Shown here one piece after another: positions 50,119-58,771 of a stretch of 64,000 nucleotides of DNA; position 1 is the stretch's first letter; each line of letters begins with the position of its first letter. The notes under the pieces were generated by a model. The model saw only the letters and a list, made by a program, of their open reading frames with translations. It did not search any database and was not told the DNA's origin. Position numbers and translations under genes: made by a program. Source of the DNA: Virgibacillus salarius (GTDB lineage Bacteria > Bacillota > Bacilli > Bacillales > Amphibacillaceae); the NCBI RefSeq assembly GCF_039521925.1, contig NZ_BAAACY010000145.1:52535-116534 (forward strand). The letters run 5' to 3'.

Positions 50119-51408
50119 ATGGAAATGATATTTGTAATTTTGATTGGGGCAATTGCCGCTGTACTAGCCAACATGAACATAGCCGTTTTCAATGATGGGT
50201 TACGGCCAATTGTATCGGAGCATTTAGAGGGACGATTGAAGCGTAGAGAGCTAGGGCTAACGGCATTTGCCATGAGTTTTGGTTTAGTAGTAGGATTTGG
50301 AATACCTTTTACCATTACAGCAAGTATTATTTTGATTCATAGTATTTTACTTGGAACAGATATTATTGGCTTGATGACACCGAAGAATAAGTGGGGTACA
50401 CCCGTTGCCGCAGTAATTGGTGGTTTATATGGTTGGGGACTATTGATGGGATTGGAAGGCTTTGTAAAGCTATTTGAATACTTACCTGTTAACTTCCTTG
50501 AACCGATGGGAGAGGTAGGAACACCAGTAGTTGTAACATTTATGGCTTTCCCAGCATTAGCAGTTGCGATGCAATTTAGTGTTAAGAAAGGGATTGTTAC
50601 GTTTATTGTAGCGGCACTAGTTAGGCAGCTAGCGGTGTTTGTCAATGATAGTGGCTTCCTAAGTATCGGTGATAACGTGATCACGTTAAATCAAGAGGGT
50701 ATGGCTCTTATCGCTGGTATGATTTTCTTATTTGCTTTTGCTATGAGGGAAAAGACGGAAGAAGGTTCATCTGTTGACTTAGCATCCATATTCAGTGAGA
50801 AAGTTAAATCAATTAAAAAGAATGTTGTCTTCTTTATGATTATTGGTGCACTAATTGCTGGTGCGACGAATCTATTACTAATGGCCGGAGACCCAATTTC
50901 TCTTAATCTATTAGCTGAAGGAAAGCAAACAGATGCTGGAATTGCTGCTGCAGCTAGAGCCATTGGTTTCATTCCTTTAGTTGCCAGTACAGCAATAGCT
51001 ACTGGTGTCTACAGTCCTGTTGGATTCACCTTGATATTTGTAGTTGGTCTATTCGTACCAAATGTTTGGGTGGCAGTAATTGTTGGGGCTATTGTTATCT
51101 TTTTAGAAGTAATGTTATTAAGTTCGATTGCTAAGTTCTTAGACAAATACCCTGGTGTAAGGAACTCAGGGGAAAATATTCGTAGTGCAATGACAAAATT
51201 ATTAGAAGTTGCCTTATTAATTGGAGGGGCAAATGCAGCAAATATCATTGCACCTGGTTTTGGATTCTTCTTTATCGCAGGCTTCTATTTATTGAATGAG
51301 GTTGCTGGAAGACCAATCGTCCGAATGGCGGTTGGGCCTGTTGGAGCAATCGCAGTTGGTGTTATTGCAAACATATTGGTACTACTAGGAATTATGTCAG
51401 TATCTTAA
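50119..51408 (+). CDS. yhfT: YhfT-like membrane protein, probable transporter
   Basis: 429 aa with about eleven hydrophobic segments, rich in Gly and Ala, starting 'MEMIFVILIGAIAAVLANMN'. Conserved-looking motifs include 'FNDGLRPIVSEHLEGRLKRR', 'TPKNKWGTPVAAVIGGLYGW' and 'LDKYPGVRNSGENIRSAM'. No ATP-binding partner is present, so it is a secondary or PTS-like carrier. It should bring in the substrate handled by the downstream enzymes. Confidence 0.83.
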   Translation: MEMIFVILIGAIAAVLANMNIAVFNDGLRPIVSEHLEGRLKRRELGLTAFAMSFGLVVGFGIPFTITASIILIHSILLGTDIIGLMTPKNKWGTPVAAVIGGLYGWGLLMGLEGFVKLFEYLPVNFLEPMGEVGTPVVVTFMAFPALAVAMQFSVKKGIVTFIVAALVRQLAVFVNDSGFLSIGDNVITLNQEGMALIAGMIFLFAFAMREKTEEGSSVDLASIFSEKVKSIKKNVVFFMIIGALIAGATNLLLMAGDPISLNLLAEGKQTDAGIAAAARAIGFIPLVASTAIATGVYSPVGFTLIFVVGLFVPNVWVAVIVGAIVIFLEVMLLSSIAKFLDKYPGVRNSGENIRSAMTKLLEVALLIGGANAANIIAPGFGFFFIAGFYLLNEVAGRPIVRMAVGPVGAIAVGVIANILVLLGIMSVS

Positions 51409-51436
51409 GTACAAACAGCATAGGAGTGATTAGCAA

Positions 51437-52351
51437 ATGATACAGACTGTAAAGGGAAAAATTGAGAAAGAAGCATTTGGTGTTTGTGCGGCGCATGAGC
51501 ACCTCTCCATTGACTTATCTAGAGTAAAAGGGGATCCAGATACAATTTTGGATGATGAACAAGGGATGATGGAAGAACTTGCTTATTTTTATCAAGCAGG
51601 TGGACGATCCTTGATAGAACTGACGAATGATGGAATGGGAAGAGATGTCAAAAGGCTAGTTCGTTTAAGTGAAGAATCTGGTGTACACATTGTTACATGT
51701 ACTGGTTTTTATAAAGATCCATTCATACCTGAATTTGCCCAGGGGTGGGATCGTGAACAATTTGCTACTCATTTCATAAAAGAAAGTAAAGAAGGAATTG
51801 AGGATACAGGTGTTCTTCCTGGAATTATCGGGGAGGTAGGGACAAGTGTTAATGAGATAAAACCAGTGGAAAAAGAGCTCATTATTGGAGCTGGCATGGC
51901 TGGTCTAGAGACAGGCTTACCGATTTCCACCCATACATCTTTAGGGACGCTAGGTAGTAAGCAAGTGGACATGTTTTTTGCATTGGGATTACCGAAGGAA
52001 CAAATAATCATTGGTCATCAGGATTTAAATCCTAATAAGGAAGAGGTTTTAGACGTACTTCAATCTGGTGTATATATTGGATTTGATACGATTGGTAAGA
52101 ATAATTACAGACCGGATGAGGAGCGTTTGGACTTTCTATTAGATTTTATTGAGAGAGGTTTCCATAAACAAATTGTTTTGTCAGCAGACTTAACACGAAA
52201 ATCCCATTGGCATAAATTTGGTGGTCCGGGATATGATCTTGTGTTAAACGATTTTATCCCTGCATTAAAAAAACGTGGTGTAACGGAGACGGTAATTACA
52301 GACCTGCTTGTAAAAAATCCAGCAAATGCATTTTCAGTAAAGGAGCGGTAA
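51437..52351 (+). CDS. php: Phosphotriesterase homology protein (Php/YhfV)
   Basis: 304-aa amidohydrolase-superfamily TIM barrel with the metal site visible: His20 and His22 ('AAHEHL'), Glu133 ('IGEVGTS'), His166 ('STHTSLG'), His194 ('IIGHQDLN') and Asp251 ('SADLTRKS'). True phosphotriesterases have a carbamylated Lys where this protein has Glu133; Glu is the hallmark of the E. coli Php type, whose physiological substrate is not settled. Probably hydrolyses an ester, lactone or phosphoester in the pathway. Confidence 0.9.
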   Translation: MIQTVKGKIEKEAFGVCAAHEHLSIDLSRVKGDPDTILDDEQGMMEELAYFYQAGGRSLIELTNDGMGRDVKRLVRLSEESGVHIVTCTGFYKDPFIPEFAQGWDREQFATHFIKESKEGIEDTGVLPGIIGEVGTSVNEIKPVEKELIIGAGMAGLETGLPISTHTSLGTLGSKQVDMFFALGLPKEQIIIGHQDLNPNKEEVLDVLQSGVYIGFDTIGKNNYRPDEERLDFLLDFIERGFHKQIVLSADLTRKSHWHKFGGPGYDLVLNDFIPALKKRGVTETVITDLLVKNPANAFSVKER

Positions 52352-52352
52352 T

Positions 52353-53477
52353 ATGGCTTACAATCCGGAAAAATTAAAATATGCTTCATCTGTACTTCCA
52401 ACGTTGACAGTTGAGGAGGCTCAACAGCTTCAATTTAAATTAACCCATAGTATGAGTAAATATTTTACAGGTGATCAATTCTTATCTATGGGTGACCTTG
52501 GTGTCGCTCCTCGTTATCAGAAACCAGAACAAACGGAAAGGGTAGAGCGTGTTATTGCCGATTTTTTTGAAGCTGAAAAGTCTGCTCTCGTTCGAGGTGC
52601 AGGTACAAGTGCGATTCGAATCATTCTGAGCACGCTCCTTGAAGCTGGTGATAGCATGTTCATTCATACTGCTCCTGTTTATACAACGACGAAGGATACG
52701 ATTCGTATTCTAGGTATTCAGACAGAATCAATAAATTACAATGATTTGAATGCTGTAAAGGAAGCTGTGCAACAGAATCAATCCTGTAAGCTTTTTTATA
52801 TTCAGCATGCAAGGCAACAGCCGACAGATATCTACCATCTAAAAGAGGTTATTCAAACGGTGAAGAATATTCGTCCAGACCTTCCAATCGTTGTTGACGA
52901 TAATTATTGTGCGATGAAAGCTTATGGGATTGGTGTAGAATATGGTGCTGATTATTCTACGTTTTCCGGATTCAAGCTGCTTGGGCCAGAAGGTATTGGA
53001 GTAATTGTAGGGAAAAAAGACGGTATAGAGACACTACAGCAACGAAATTATTCTGGTGGTGGACAAGTACAGGGATATGAAGCGATGGAACTTTTACGTA
53101 TGATGACATTTGCTCCAGTATCACTAGCAACGCAGAATGAACAGGTTGAAGAGGTTTGTAAACAATTAAATGAGGGCGTCATCGAAGGAATTGCAGCAGC
53201 CTATATGACAAATGCGCAATCAAAAAATGTCATTGTTGAGCTAGAGCAGCCAATTGCGCAAGAAGTTATTCAAAACAGTAATGGACTTGGTGCTGCTACT
53301 CATCCAGTAGGCGCAGAATCAAAATATGAAATTATTCCAATGATTTATCGTGTTTCAGGCAGTTTTATTGAAGCACAGCCACACTTAAAACAATATGGAT
53401 TACGCATTAACCCGATGAAATCGGGAGCATCCACAGTTATTCATATCTTAAATAAAGCAATAAAAATGGTCAACTAG
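52353..53477 (+). CDS. yhfS: YhfS-like PLP-dependent aminotransferase/lyase
   Basis: 374 aa, fold type I PLP enzyme. Phosphate-binding region 'RGAGTSAIRIILSTLLEAGD', Asp in 'LPIVVDDNYCAMK' (pyridine N contact), and the Schiff-base Lys208 in 'STFSGFKLLGPEGIGVIVG'. The 'GPEG' after Lys is typical of the cystathionine-lyase/selenocysteine-synthase side of the fold. Starts one base after php, so the two are coupled. The substrate is unknown. Confidence 0.85.
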   Translation: MAYNPEKLKYASSVLPTLTVEEAQQLQFKLTHSMSKYFTGDQFLSMGDLGVAPRYQKPEQTERVERVIADFFEAEKSALVRGAGTSAIRIILSTLLEAGDSMFIHTAPVYTTTKDTIRILGIQTESINYNDLNAVKEAVQQNQSCKLFYIQHARQQPTDIYHLKEVIQTVKNIRPDLPIVVDDNYCAMKAYGIGVEYGADYSTFSGFKLLGPEGIGVIVGKKDGIETLQQRNYSGGGQVQGYEAMELLRMMTFAPVSLATQNEQVEEVCKQLNEGVIEGIAAAYMTNAQSKNVIVELEQPIAQEVIQNSNGLGAATHPVGAESKYEIIPMIYRVSGSFIEAQPHLKQYGLRINPMKSGASTVIHILNKAIKMVN

Positions 53478-53502
53478 ATTTTTATGAAGGAGGGGTGCTT
53501 CC

Positions 53503-54663
53503 ATGTTTTTGCATACAACAATACAAAGAAATCCAGAGCTGATATATGCCGGGCTTTCGTTACATCAAAACGGAGAGATTCCTCCAAATACGTATATTAT
53601 CGATGTAGATGCTCTAAAAGCAAATGCCAGCATGTTAGCAGATACTGCTAAAAAGCATGGAATGGAATTATATTTTATGAGTAAGCAGCTAGGCCGATTT
53701 CCGGAGGTTGTAAATTATATCGTAGAAAGTGGAATAAAAAAAGCAGTAGCTGTTGACTTTGATGAAGGTAAAGTACTCGCAGATCACGGTATCGCGATAG
53801 GTAATATTGGACATTTGGTTCAACCTGGAAAGCATCAGTGGAAGGAGATACTTAGCTGGAGCCCAGAGGTTGTTACGATATTTTCATATGAGCGTGCAAA
53901 ACAATTATCAGATGCAGCAGTAGATATTGGTACAAAGCAGGATATTTTATTGAAAGTCGTTGGCCCTGAAGACAGTATTTATGAATCGCAGGAGGGTGGG
54001 ATTCCACTAGGTGAGCTACATCGAGAACTTGATCGAATACTAACCTTACCTGGTGTTCGGATAATAGGTGTAACTACTTTTCCTAATTTACAATTAGCGG
54101 ATAATAAGCAGGAAATGGTTGCAACTGCTAATCTCACAACGTTATTAAAAGGAAAGCAATTACTAGAAGAGAAAGGAATTACAGTAAAACAGGTCAATGG
54201 TCCGAGTGGGACGAGTGTTGACACGATTCCGTATCTAGCTACTCACGGAGTAACTCATGGTGAGCCAGGACATGGATTAACAGGGACAACACCAATACAT
54301 GCGTTTAAGAGGTTGCCAGAAATTCCTGCAATGATCTATGTTTCTGAAGTATCACACGAAACGAAAGATCATTATCAGGTTATTGCTGGTGGTTTTTATG
54401 GGAGATCGAATATGGAAGGCTGTTTAGTAGGAAGTCACAAAGAATCCATTCTTCAACAGTATGTGGCGGCAAGGCAAAGTAGCCCAGAAGCTATTGACTA
54501 TTACGGTTCCATTGCAAAACCAGATTGTTTTAAAGTAAAGATTGGCGATACAGCTATTTTTTCCTTCCGTACACAAATATTTGTAACCAGAGCTCATGTA
54601 GCACTTGTTGAAGGGATACAGTCTGGAACACCCAAGCTTGTACATCTAGAAAGGAAGTGGTGA
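53503..54663 (+). CDS. yhfX: YhfX-like PLP-dependent alanine racemase-fold enzyme
   Basis: 386 aa with the N-terminal TIM-barrel of alanine racemases: 'TYIIDVDALKANASMLADTA', PLP Lys61 in 'LYFMSKQLGR', 'NGPSGTSVDTIPYLATHGVT' in shortened form, 'GEPGHGLTGTTPIHA'. It probably racemises or otherwise acts on an amino acid with bound PLP. Two PLP enzymes in one operon point to an amino-bearing substrate. Overlaps closely with yhfW. Confidence 0.85.
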   Translation: MFLHTTIQRNPELIYAGLSLHQNGEIPPNTYIIDVDALKANASMLADTAKKHGMELYFMSKQLGRFPEVVNYIVESGIKKAVAVDFDEGKVLADHGIAIGNIGHLVQPGKHQWKEILSWSPEVVTIFSYERAKQLSDAAVDIGTKQDILLKVVGPEDSIYESQEGGIPLGELHRELDRILTLPGVRIIGVTTFPNLQLADNKQEMVATANLTTLLKGKQLLEEKGITVKQVNGPSGTSVDTIPYLATHGVTHGEPGHGLTGTTPIHAFKRLPEIPAMIYVSEVSHETKDHYQVIAGGFYGRSNMEGCLVGSHKESILQQYVAARQSSPEAIDYYGSIAKPDCFKVKIGDTAIFSFRTQIFVTRAHVALVEGIQSGTPKLVHLERKW

Positions 54664-54665
54664 TC

Positions 54666-55868
54666 ATGGCGAAAATGACATTACTTGTCATTGACAGCTT
54701 TGGAATTGGCGCAATGGATGATTGTGTTGATTATCAACCATCCGATTGCACGGCTAACACGTATAAGCATATTCGTGATGTGAAAAAAGATGATTTACAA
54801 ATTCCCTTTATGTATCAATCTGGTCTTGGGGCTTTGGTTGACAATCAAGTTCCACCACCAAATGCCTATGGTCGTTCCAAATTAGCTCACCATGGCGCAG
54901 ATACGTATTTGGGACATCAAGAAATAGCTGGAAGTTGCCCCAAAAAATCGCATAAGCGTCTAATGAAGGACATTCATTTAACAATGAAAGTTGTACTAGA
55001 GAACGCTGGATATCGTGTGACGTATCCAATTGCAGATTGTCCCATATTATTAGTGAACGATGCAGCAGTTGTTGCTGATAATTTAGAATCAGCATATGGA
55101 AATATTATTAATGTAACAGCTGATTTCAAGAAGATGCCTTTTTCAGAAGTTAAAAAGCTTGGTCGTGTCGTCCGTGAGAACGTAGATACTACTCGAGTGA
55201 TTGCTTTTGGTGGACCATATACGTCGATCGAGCATATTTTGTCCTGTGTAGAAGAAAAGCATAAAGGACAATGGGGAGTGAATACGCCGAAAGCCAAGGT
55301 TTATGGAGAGGGCTATAATGTGTATCACATGGGCTATGGTGTTGAAATTGACCAGCAATTCCCGATGATTGCTGCGCACCATGGTTTGAAGGTTCATCGC
55401 TTAGGAAAAACTGCAGATGTATTGCATGGTGAGGGACCATCTGATCCGATTGTTAACACTACCGATCTCCTCCATACTGTGAGTCATGTTTATGAACAGG
55501 AAGAAGCAGACGCAGCTTTTCTCATAAATGTACAGGAAACAGACTTGGCAGGACATGCTGAGGATGTTAATTGGTATTGTCAGCTATTAAATGAAACTGA
55601 TAAGTGGTTATCTGATTCGTTTCTTCCTCTAATGGCAGACGATGATTTGCTAATTGTTATGGCTGACCATGGAAATGATCCAACAATTGGCCATGCTAAT
55701 CATACAAGGGAATATGTGCCGATTTTGATTCTTGGTAAGAAGGTAAAACAGGCGAATATTGGCCTCCGGGATACAATGGCTGATGTTGGTGCTACATTCT
55801 GCGATTTCTTTCAGCTACCATCAACGGCAGAAGGAAAAAGCTTCTTATCTGAAATAATAGACCGATAG
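54666..55868 (+). CDS. yhfW: YhfW-like phosphopentomutase-related enzyme
   Basis: 400 aa, alkaline phosphatase superfamily metalloenzyme near phosphopentomutase (DeoB): 'LLVIDSFGIGAMDD' (metal Asp), 'GADTYLGHQEIAGS' with the Thr/Gly nucleophile region, 'NVQETDLAGHAEDV', 'VMADHGNDPTIGHANHTREY'. DeoB moves phosphate within pentose phosphates; a similar transfer on a pathway sugar is likely. ATG 54666 preferred; AGGAAG lies nine bases upstream and GTG 54657 is in frame before it. Last gene of the operon. Confidence 0.85.
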   Translation: MAKMTLLVIDSFGIGAMDDCVDYQPSDCTANTYKHIRDVKKDDLQIPFMYQSGLGALVDNQVPPPNAYGRSKLAHHGADTYLGHQEIAGSCPKKSHKRLMKDIHLTMKVVLENAGYRVTYPIADCPILLVNDAAVVADNLESAYGNIINVTADFKKMPFSEVKKLGRVVRENVDTTRVIAFGGPYTSIEHILSCVEEKHKGQWGVNTPKAKVYGEGYNVYHMGYGVEIDQQFPMIAAHHGLKVHRLGKTADVLHGEGPSDPIVNTTDLLHTVSHVYEQEEADAAFLINVQETDLAGHAEDVNWYCQLLNETDKWLSDSFLPLMADDDLLIVMADHGNDPTIGHANHTREYVPILILGKKVKQANIGLRDTMADVGATFCDFFQLPSTAEGKSFLSEIIDR

Positions 55869-55877
55869 ATTTCATAT

Positions 55878-56178
55878 AAAGAGGCTGGACAAAACACAAC
55901 TTCTTACTCAAAATACGAATAATCATATTATCAATAGGAGTAGCATTGCCGTACCGTGAAACTATACGCTCTTTCCGCGGGAACGGCCTCAGCTAACTGG
56001 GTAAAGAAAAACACGTTACCACGTGGATCTTCGGACTCGTGCTGTTCCCGCTGGAGTCTCGCTTGTTTTAGATGTTCAACGAATGATTTTAATCAAAAAA
56101 CGAACGATAATTAATTTAAACTAATTATTGTTCGTTTTTTACTGTTTTTCCGTTCTTTTGTCTCAGCCTCTTTGCTTT
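55878..56178. repeat. Family C element with inverted ends
   Basis: 'AAAGAGGCTGGACAAAAC' at 55879 and its near-complement 'TTTTGTCTCAGCCTCTTT' at about 56157-56174 bound a 300-bp unit. Inside are 'CGCTCTTTCCGCGGGAACGG' and 'CCGCTGGAGTCTCGCTTG', which recur at 63.9-64.0 kb, and the terminator below. Confidence 0.75.
56096..56141. terminator. Strong bidirectional terminator behind the yhf-type operon
   Basis: AAAAAACGAAC (56096-56106) pairs with GTTCGTTTTTT (56131-56141), with an inner ATAATTA/TAATTAT pairing. T-runs on both strands. Confidence 0.88.
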
Positions 56179-56225
56179 ATCCCACATATAACTAGCAGTA
56201 ACCCCCACGGATTGAAGTTTCATTT
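56178..56225. repeat. Family A repeat, shortened copy 5
   Basis: TATCCCACATATAACTAGCA, then GATTGAAGTTTCATTTTAT; the central hairpin is lost. Confidence 0.65.
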
Positions 56226-56340
56226 TATGTGCAATGACTAATTGCATACTTTGTTTTTAAGCTATAAGCAATATCGTATCTTGAATTTAGAAAACATGTT
56301 AATATTGCATTAATCCTATCGGGAAAGGAGTTTTTACTTT

Positions 56341-57274
56341 ATGGCTAAGCAAACGTATTTAGGGAAATCTGATATTTCGGTCTACCCAATTGGGCTAGGG
56401 ACAAATGCTGTTGGTGGACATAATATTTATCCGAATTTGTTAGATGAACGTGAGGGCCAGGATGTTGTGCGTAAGGCGCTGAATAATGGGATTAATATGC
56501 TAGATACAGCCTTTATCTATGGACCAGAGCGTTCTGAAGAGCTAATTGGTGAAGTAATGAAGGAATATAAGCGAGAAGATATTATCATCGCAACCAAAGG
56601 TGCACATAAATTTATCGGTGATGATATTGTGATGGGATAATTCACCAGCATTTTTAAAACGATCAGTAGAGGATAGTTTGCGTCGTCTGCAAACAGACTA
56701 TATTGATTTATTTTACATTCATTTTCCAGATGAAGATACGCCAAAAGATGAAGCTGTAGGTGCATTAAAAGAGTTAAAAGATGAAGGGAAAATTCGATCC
56801 ATTGGTGTTTCTAATTTTTCTCCGGAACAATTAAAGGAAGCGAATAAAGATGGATACGTTGACGTACTGCAAGCAGAATATAATCTATTAAAACGTGATG
56901 CGGAAACGAAATATTTTCCTTATACCGAAAAAGAAAATATTACGTTCATTCCTTATTTTCCATTAGAATCAGGTTTATTAGCTGGGAAATATAATATAAA
57001 TAGTACTTTCACTGATTTGCGAGCACAGAACCCTAATTTTCAAGGTGAGAAATTCGAAGAAAATCTTGCGAAAGTAAAACAGGTTAACATGATAGCTGAA
57101 GCATATGGCGAAGAGGTAGTGCATATTGTACTGGCCTGGTATTTGACACAGCCTTCGGTTAATGTTCTTATTCCTGGAGCTAAGCGTCCTGATCAAGTAC
57201 TTAGCAATAAAAGAGCTGCTGAGATTTCTCTTTCGCAAGCAGATGTACAAAAAATTAGTGATATATTTGCATAG
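56341..57274 (+). pseudogene. Aldo/keto reductase disrupted by a one-base insertion
   Basis: Residues 1-97 of an IolS/YdhE-type NADPH aldo/keto reductase ('LGLGTNAVGGHNIYPN'-like opening, catalytic region 'LDTAFIYGPERSEELIGE') run to a TAA at 56638-56640. Removing one G from the GGG at 56634-56636 restores the frame and continues 'DNSPAFLKRSVEDSLRRLQT' into the second part (to 57274) with 'IDLFYIHFPD' and 'VSNFSPEQL'. The restored protein would be about 311 aa, the normal length. Either a recent pseudogene or a sequencing error in a short homopolymer. Confidence 0.85.
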
Positions 57275-57286
57275 CTGTTAGTTTCC

Positions 57287-57322
57287 GAGCACTTTTTGCT
57301 GTAAGCAAATGGTGCTCTTTTT
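57287..57322 (+). terminator. Terminator after the aldo/keto reductase
   Basis: GAGCAC (57287-57292) with GTGCTC (57312-57317), an inner TTGC/GCAA pair, then five T. Confidence 0.75.
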
Positions 57323-57339
57323 AAAAAGGGGAGTTTGTT

Positions 57340-58590
57340 TTAAGCGTAATGACCACCAATTTTTTGGCTTCTTTCTAGGGTAATTCCAGCGTCTGTGTAA
57401 CTGATGGCACGGAGAATAGAAGTAGAACCATATTTGGCACGGATAGCGTCCATCGTATAACCAATATCATTTTTCTTTGCCCTGTCTTCAAACAAATTGA
57501 GCTGTGTTTCTTGTTTTTTATATAAATTATCTAATGTAACATAGGCACGACGAACGCTGCTTACTCCATCATAAAACTGTAAAAACAAATCCATACAAAC
57601 ATGGTAAACATCCATCGTCACATTTGTCGGGATTTGGATAGAGCGAGAACGGGAAAAACCACCTCCTGTAGCTTTAGAATAGCCGATTGCTAGATGAATC
57701 GTTTTACCAGCCATGTTAGCAGTGCGAGCTCTACGACATACTTCTTCACAAAGGTCAAGTAGACAAACTTCTGTTTCTTGCATAGAGTAATCACGTAGTA
57801 AGGAAATACCATGACCAAATCCCTTTTGTTCCGTTTTAACAAAATCACCGAGGACTGGGCTTAAATCGATTCCCCAAGCATGCCAATAAAGCTGTTCTCC
57901 CATCACCCCAAAACGTTTTTTTAAGTGATTTAAATCATAGCGTGCAAGCTGTCCCAGTGTGACAATCCCCATCTTGTTTAAATTATTCTTCATTCTACTG
58001 CCAATTCCCCATATTGCTTCTATCGGAAATGACCATAACTTTGCTTCGACATCCTCATATTTGCATTCCGCAATTCCTTGCTTTTTGGCATGAAGATCCA
58101 TAACAACTTTTGCAAGGAATTTATTATCACCGATACCAATAGAGCTCGTAATTCCAAAGCATTCAAGGATGTCGTGCTTCATCCGTTTTGCCACTTCCCA
58201 ACGACTGCCAAACAATTTTGTTAATCCATTAACGGTAACCCAGACTTCATCAACAGAGTATGGATGAATAGCTTCCTTAGGCACATACTGATTAATTAAT
58301 TTGGTTATTTCAGCAGACACATATAAGTAATCAGCCATATGTGCACGGACAATATATAAATCTGGATCATCCGGTAGCTCAAAAAAGCGGCTGACATTGC
58401 TAATTCCATATTTTTTCTTTAAAGCTGGCGATGCTGCCAGTACAATACTTCCTGATCGGTTCGGATCCCCTACAACTGCAAGCAGGACCTTCATTGGATC
58501 TTTTCCTAATTTAATTGCTTCGACACTTGCATAAAAGGAGCGCATATCAATGCAAAGTACATCGTTGCGTGGATAAGAAGCATAGTTCAT
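57340..58590 (-). CDS. Y-family translesion DNA polymerase (UvrX/YqjW-like)
   Basis: 416 aa, the UvrX length. Catalytic palm 'VLCIDMRSFYASVEA' (metal Asp), 'HPYSVDEVWV' (D-E pair), helix-hairpin-helix 'IEAIWGIGSRMKNNLNKMGI', and the beta-clamp motif 'QLNLF' near residue 375. It copies damaged DNA with low fidelity during the SOS response. A perfect LexA box sits at the promoter. YolD-like partners are absent beside it. Confidence 0.92.
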   Translation of the reverse strand: MNYASYPRNDVLCIDMRSFYASVEAIKLGKDPMKVLLAVVGDPNRSGSIVLAASPALKKKYGISNVSRFFELPDDPDLYIVRAHMADYLYVSAEITKLINQYVPKEAIHPYSVDEVWVTVNGLTKLFGSRWEVAKRMKHDILECFGITSSIGIGDNKFLAKVVMDLHAKKQGIAECKYEDVEAKLWSFPIEAIWGIGSRMKNNLNKMGIVTLGQLARYDLNHLKKRFGVMGEQLYWHAWGIDLSPVLGDFVKTEQKGFGHGISLLRDYSMQETEVCLLDLCEEVCRRARTANMAGKTIHLAIGYSKATGGGFSRSRSIQIPTNVTMDVYHVCMDLFLQFYDGVSSVRRAYVTLDNLYKKQETQLNLFEDRAKKNDIGYTMDAIRAKYGSTSILRAISYTDAGITLERSQKIGGHYA

Positions 58591-58610
58591 ATTAATCCAC
58601 CTCCGAAAAA

Positions 58611-58655
58611 AGAACGTTTGTTCTTATTGTATGCTGATAGCCCTATTTTATTCAA
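58611..58655 (-). promoter_or_regulatory. SOS-regulated promoter with LexA box
   Basis: Minus strand: TTGAAT (58655-58650), 18 bases, TACAAT (58631-58626). Directly downstream, AGAACAAACGTTCT (58624-58611) has the Bacillus LexA/DinR core GAAC-N4-GTTC and covers the likely start of transcription. Confidence 0.85.
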
Positions 58656-58771
58656 TGGAAATATATGCACATATAGGTACTTATTATCAAACGAATCGTA
58701 TGCTTGCCGGATAATTGTGATTATTCCCTAAAAATATATGTTATATTGGAAGAATAAGAGGAGGTGATACT

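Noticed and set aside
54666..55868. Phosphopentomutase DeoB as the identity of this gene.
   Set aside because: The motif set is related, but its place between yhfX and the end of a yhf-type operon, with no nucleoside genes near, fits YhfW.
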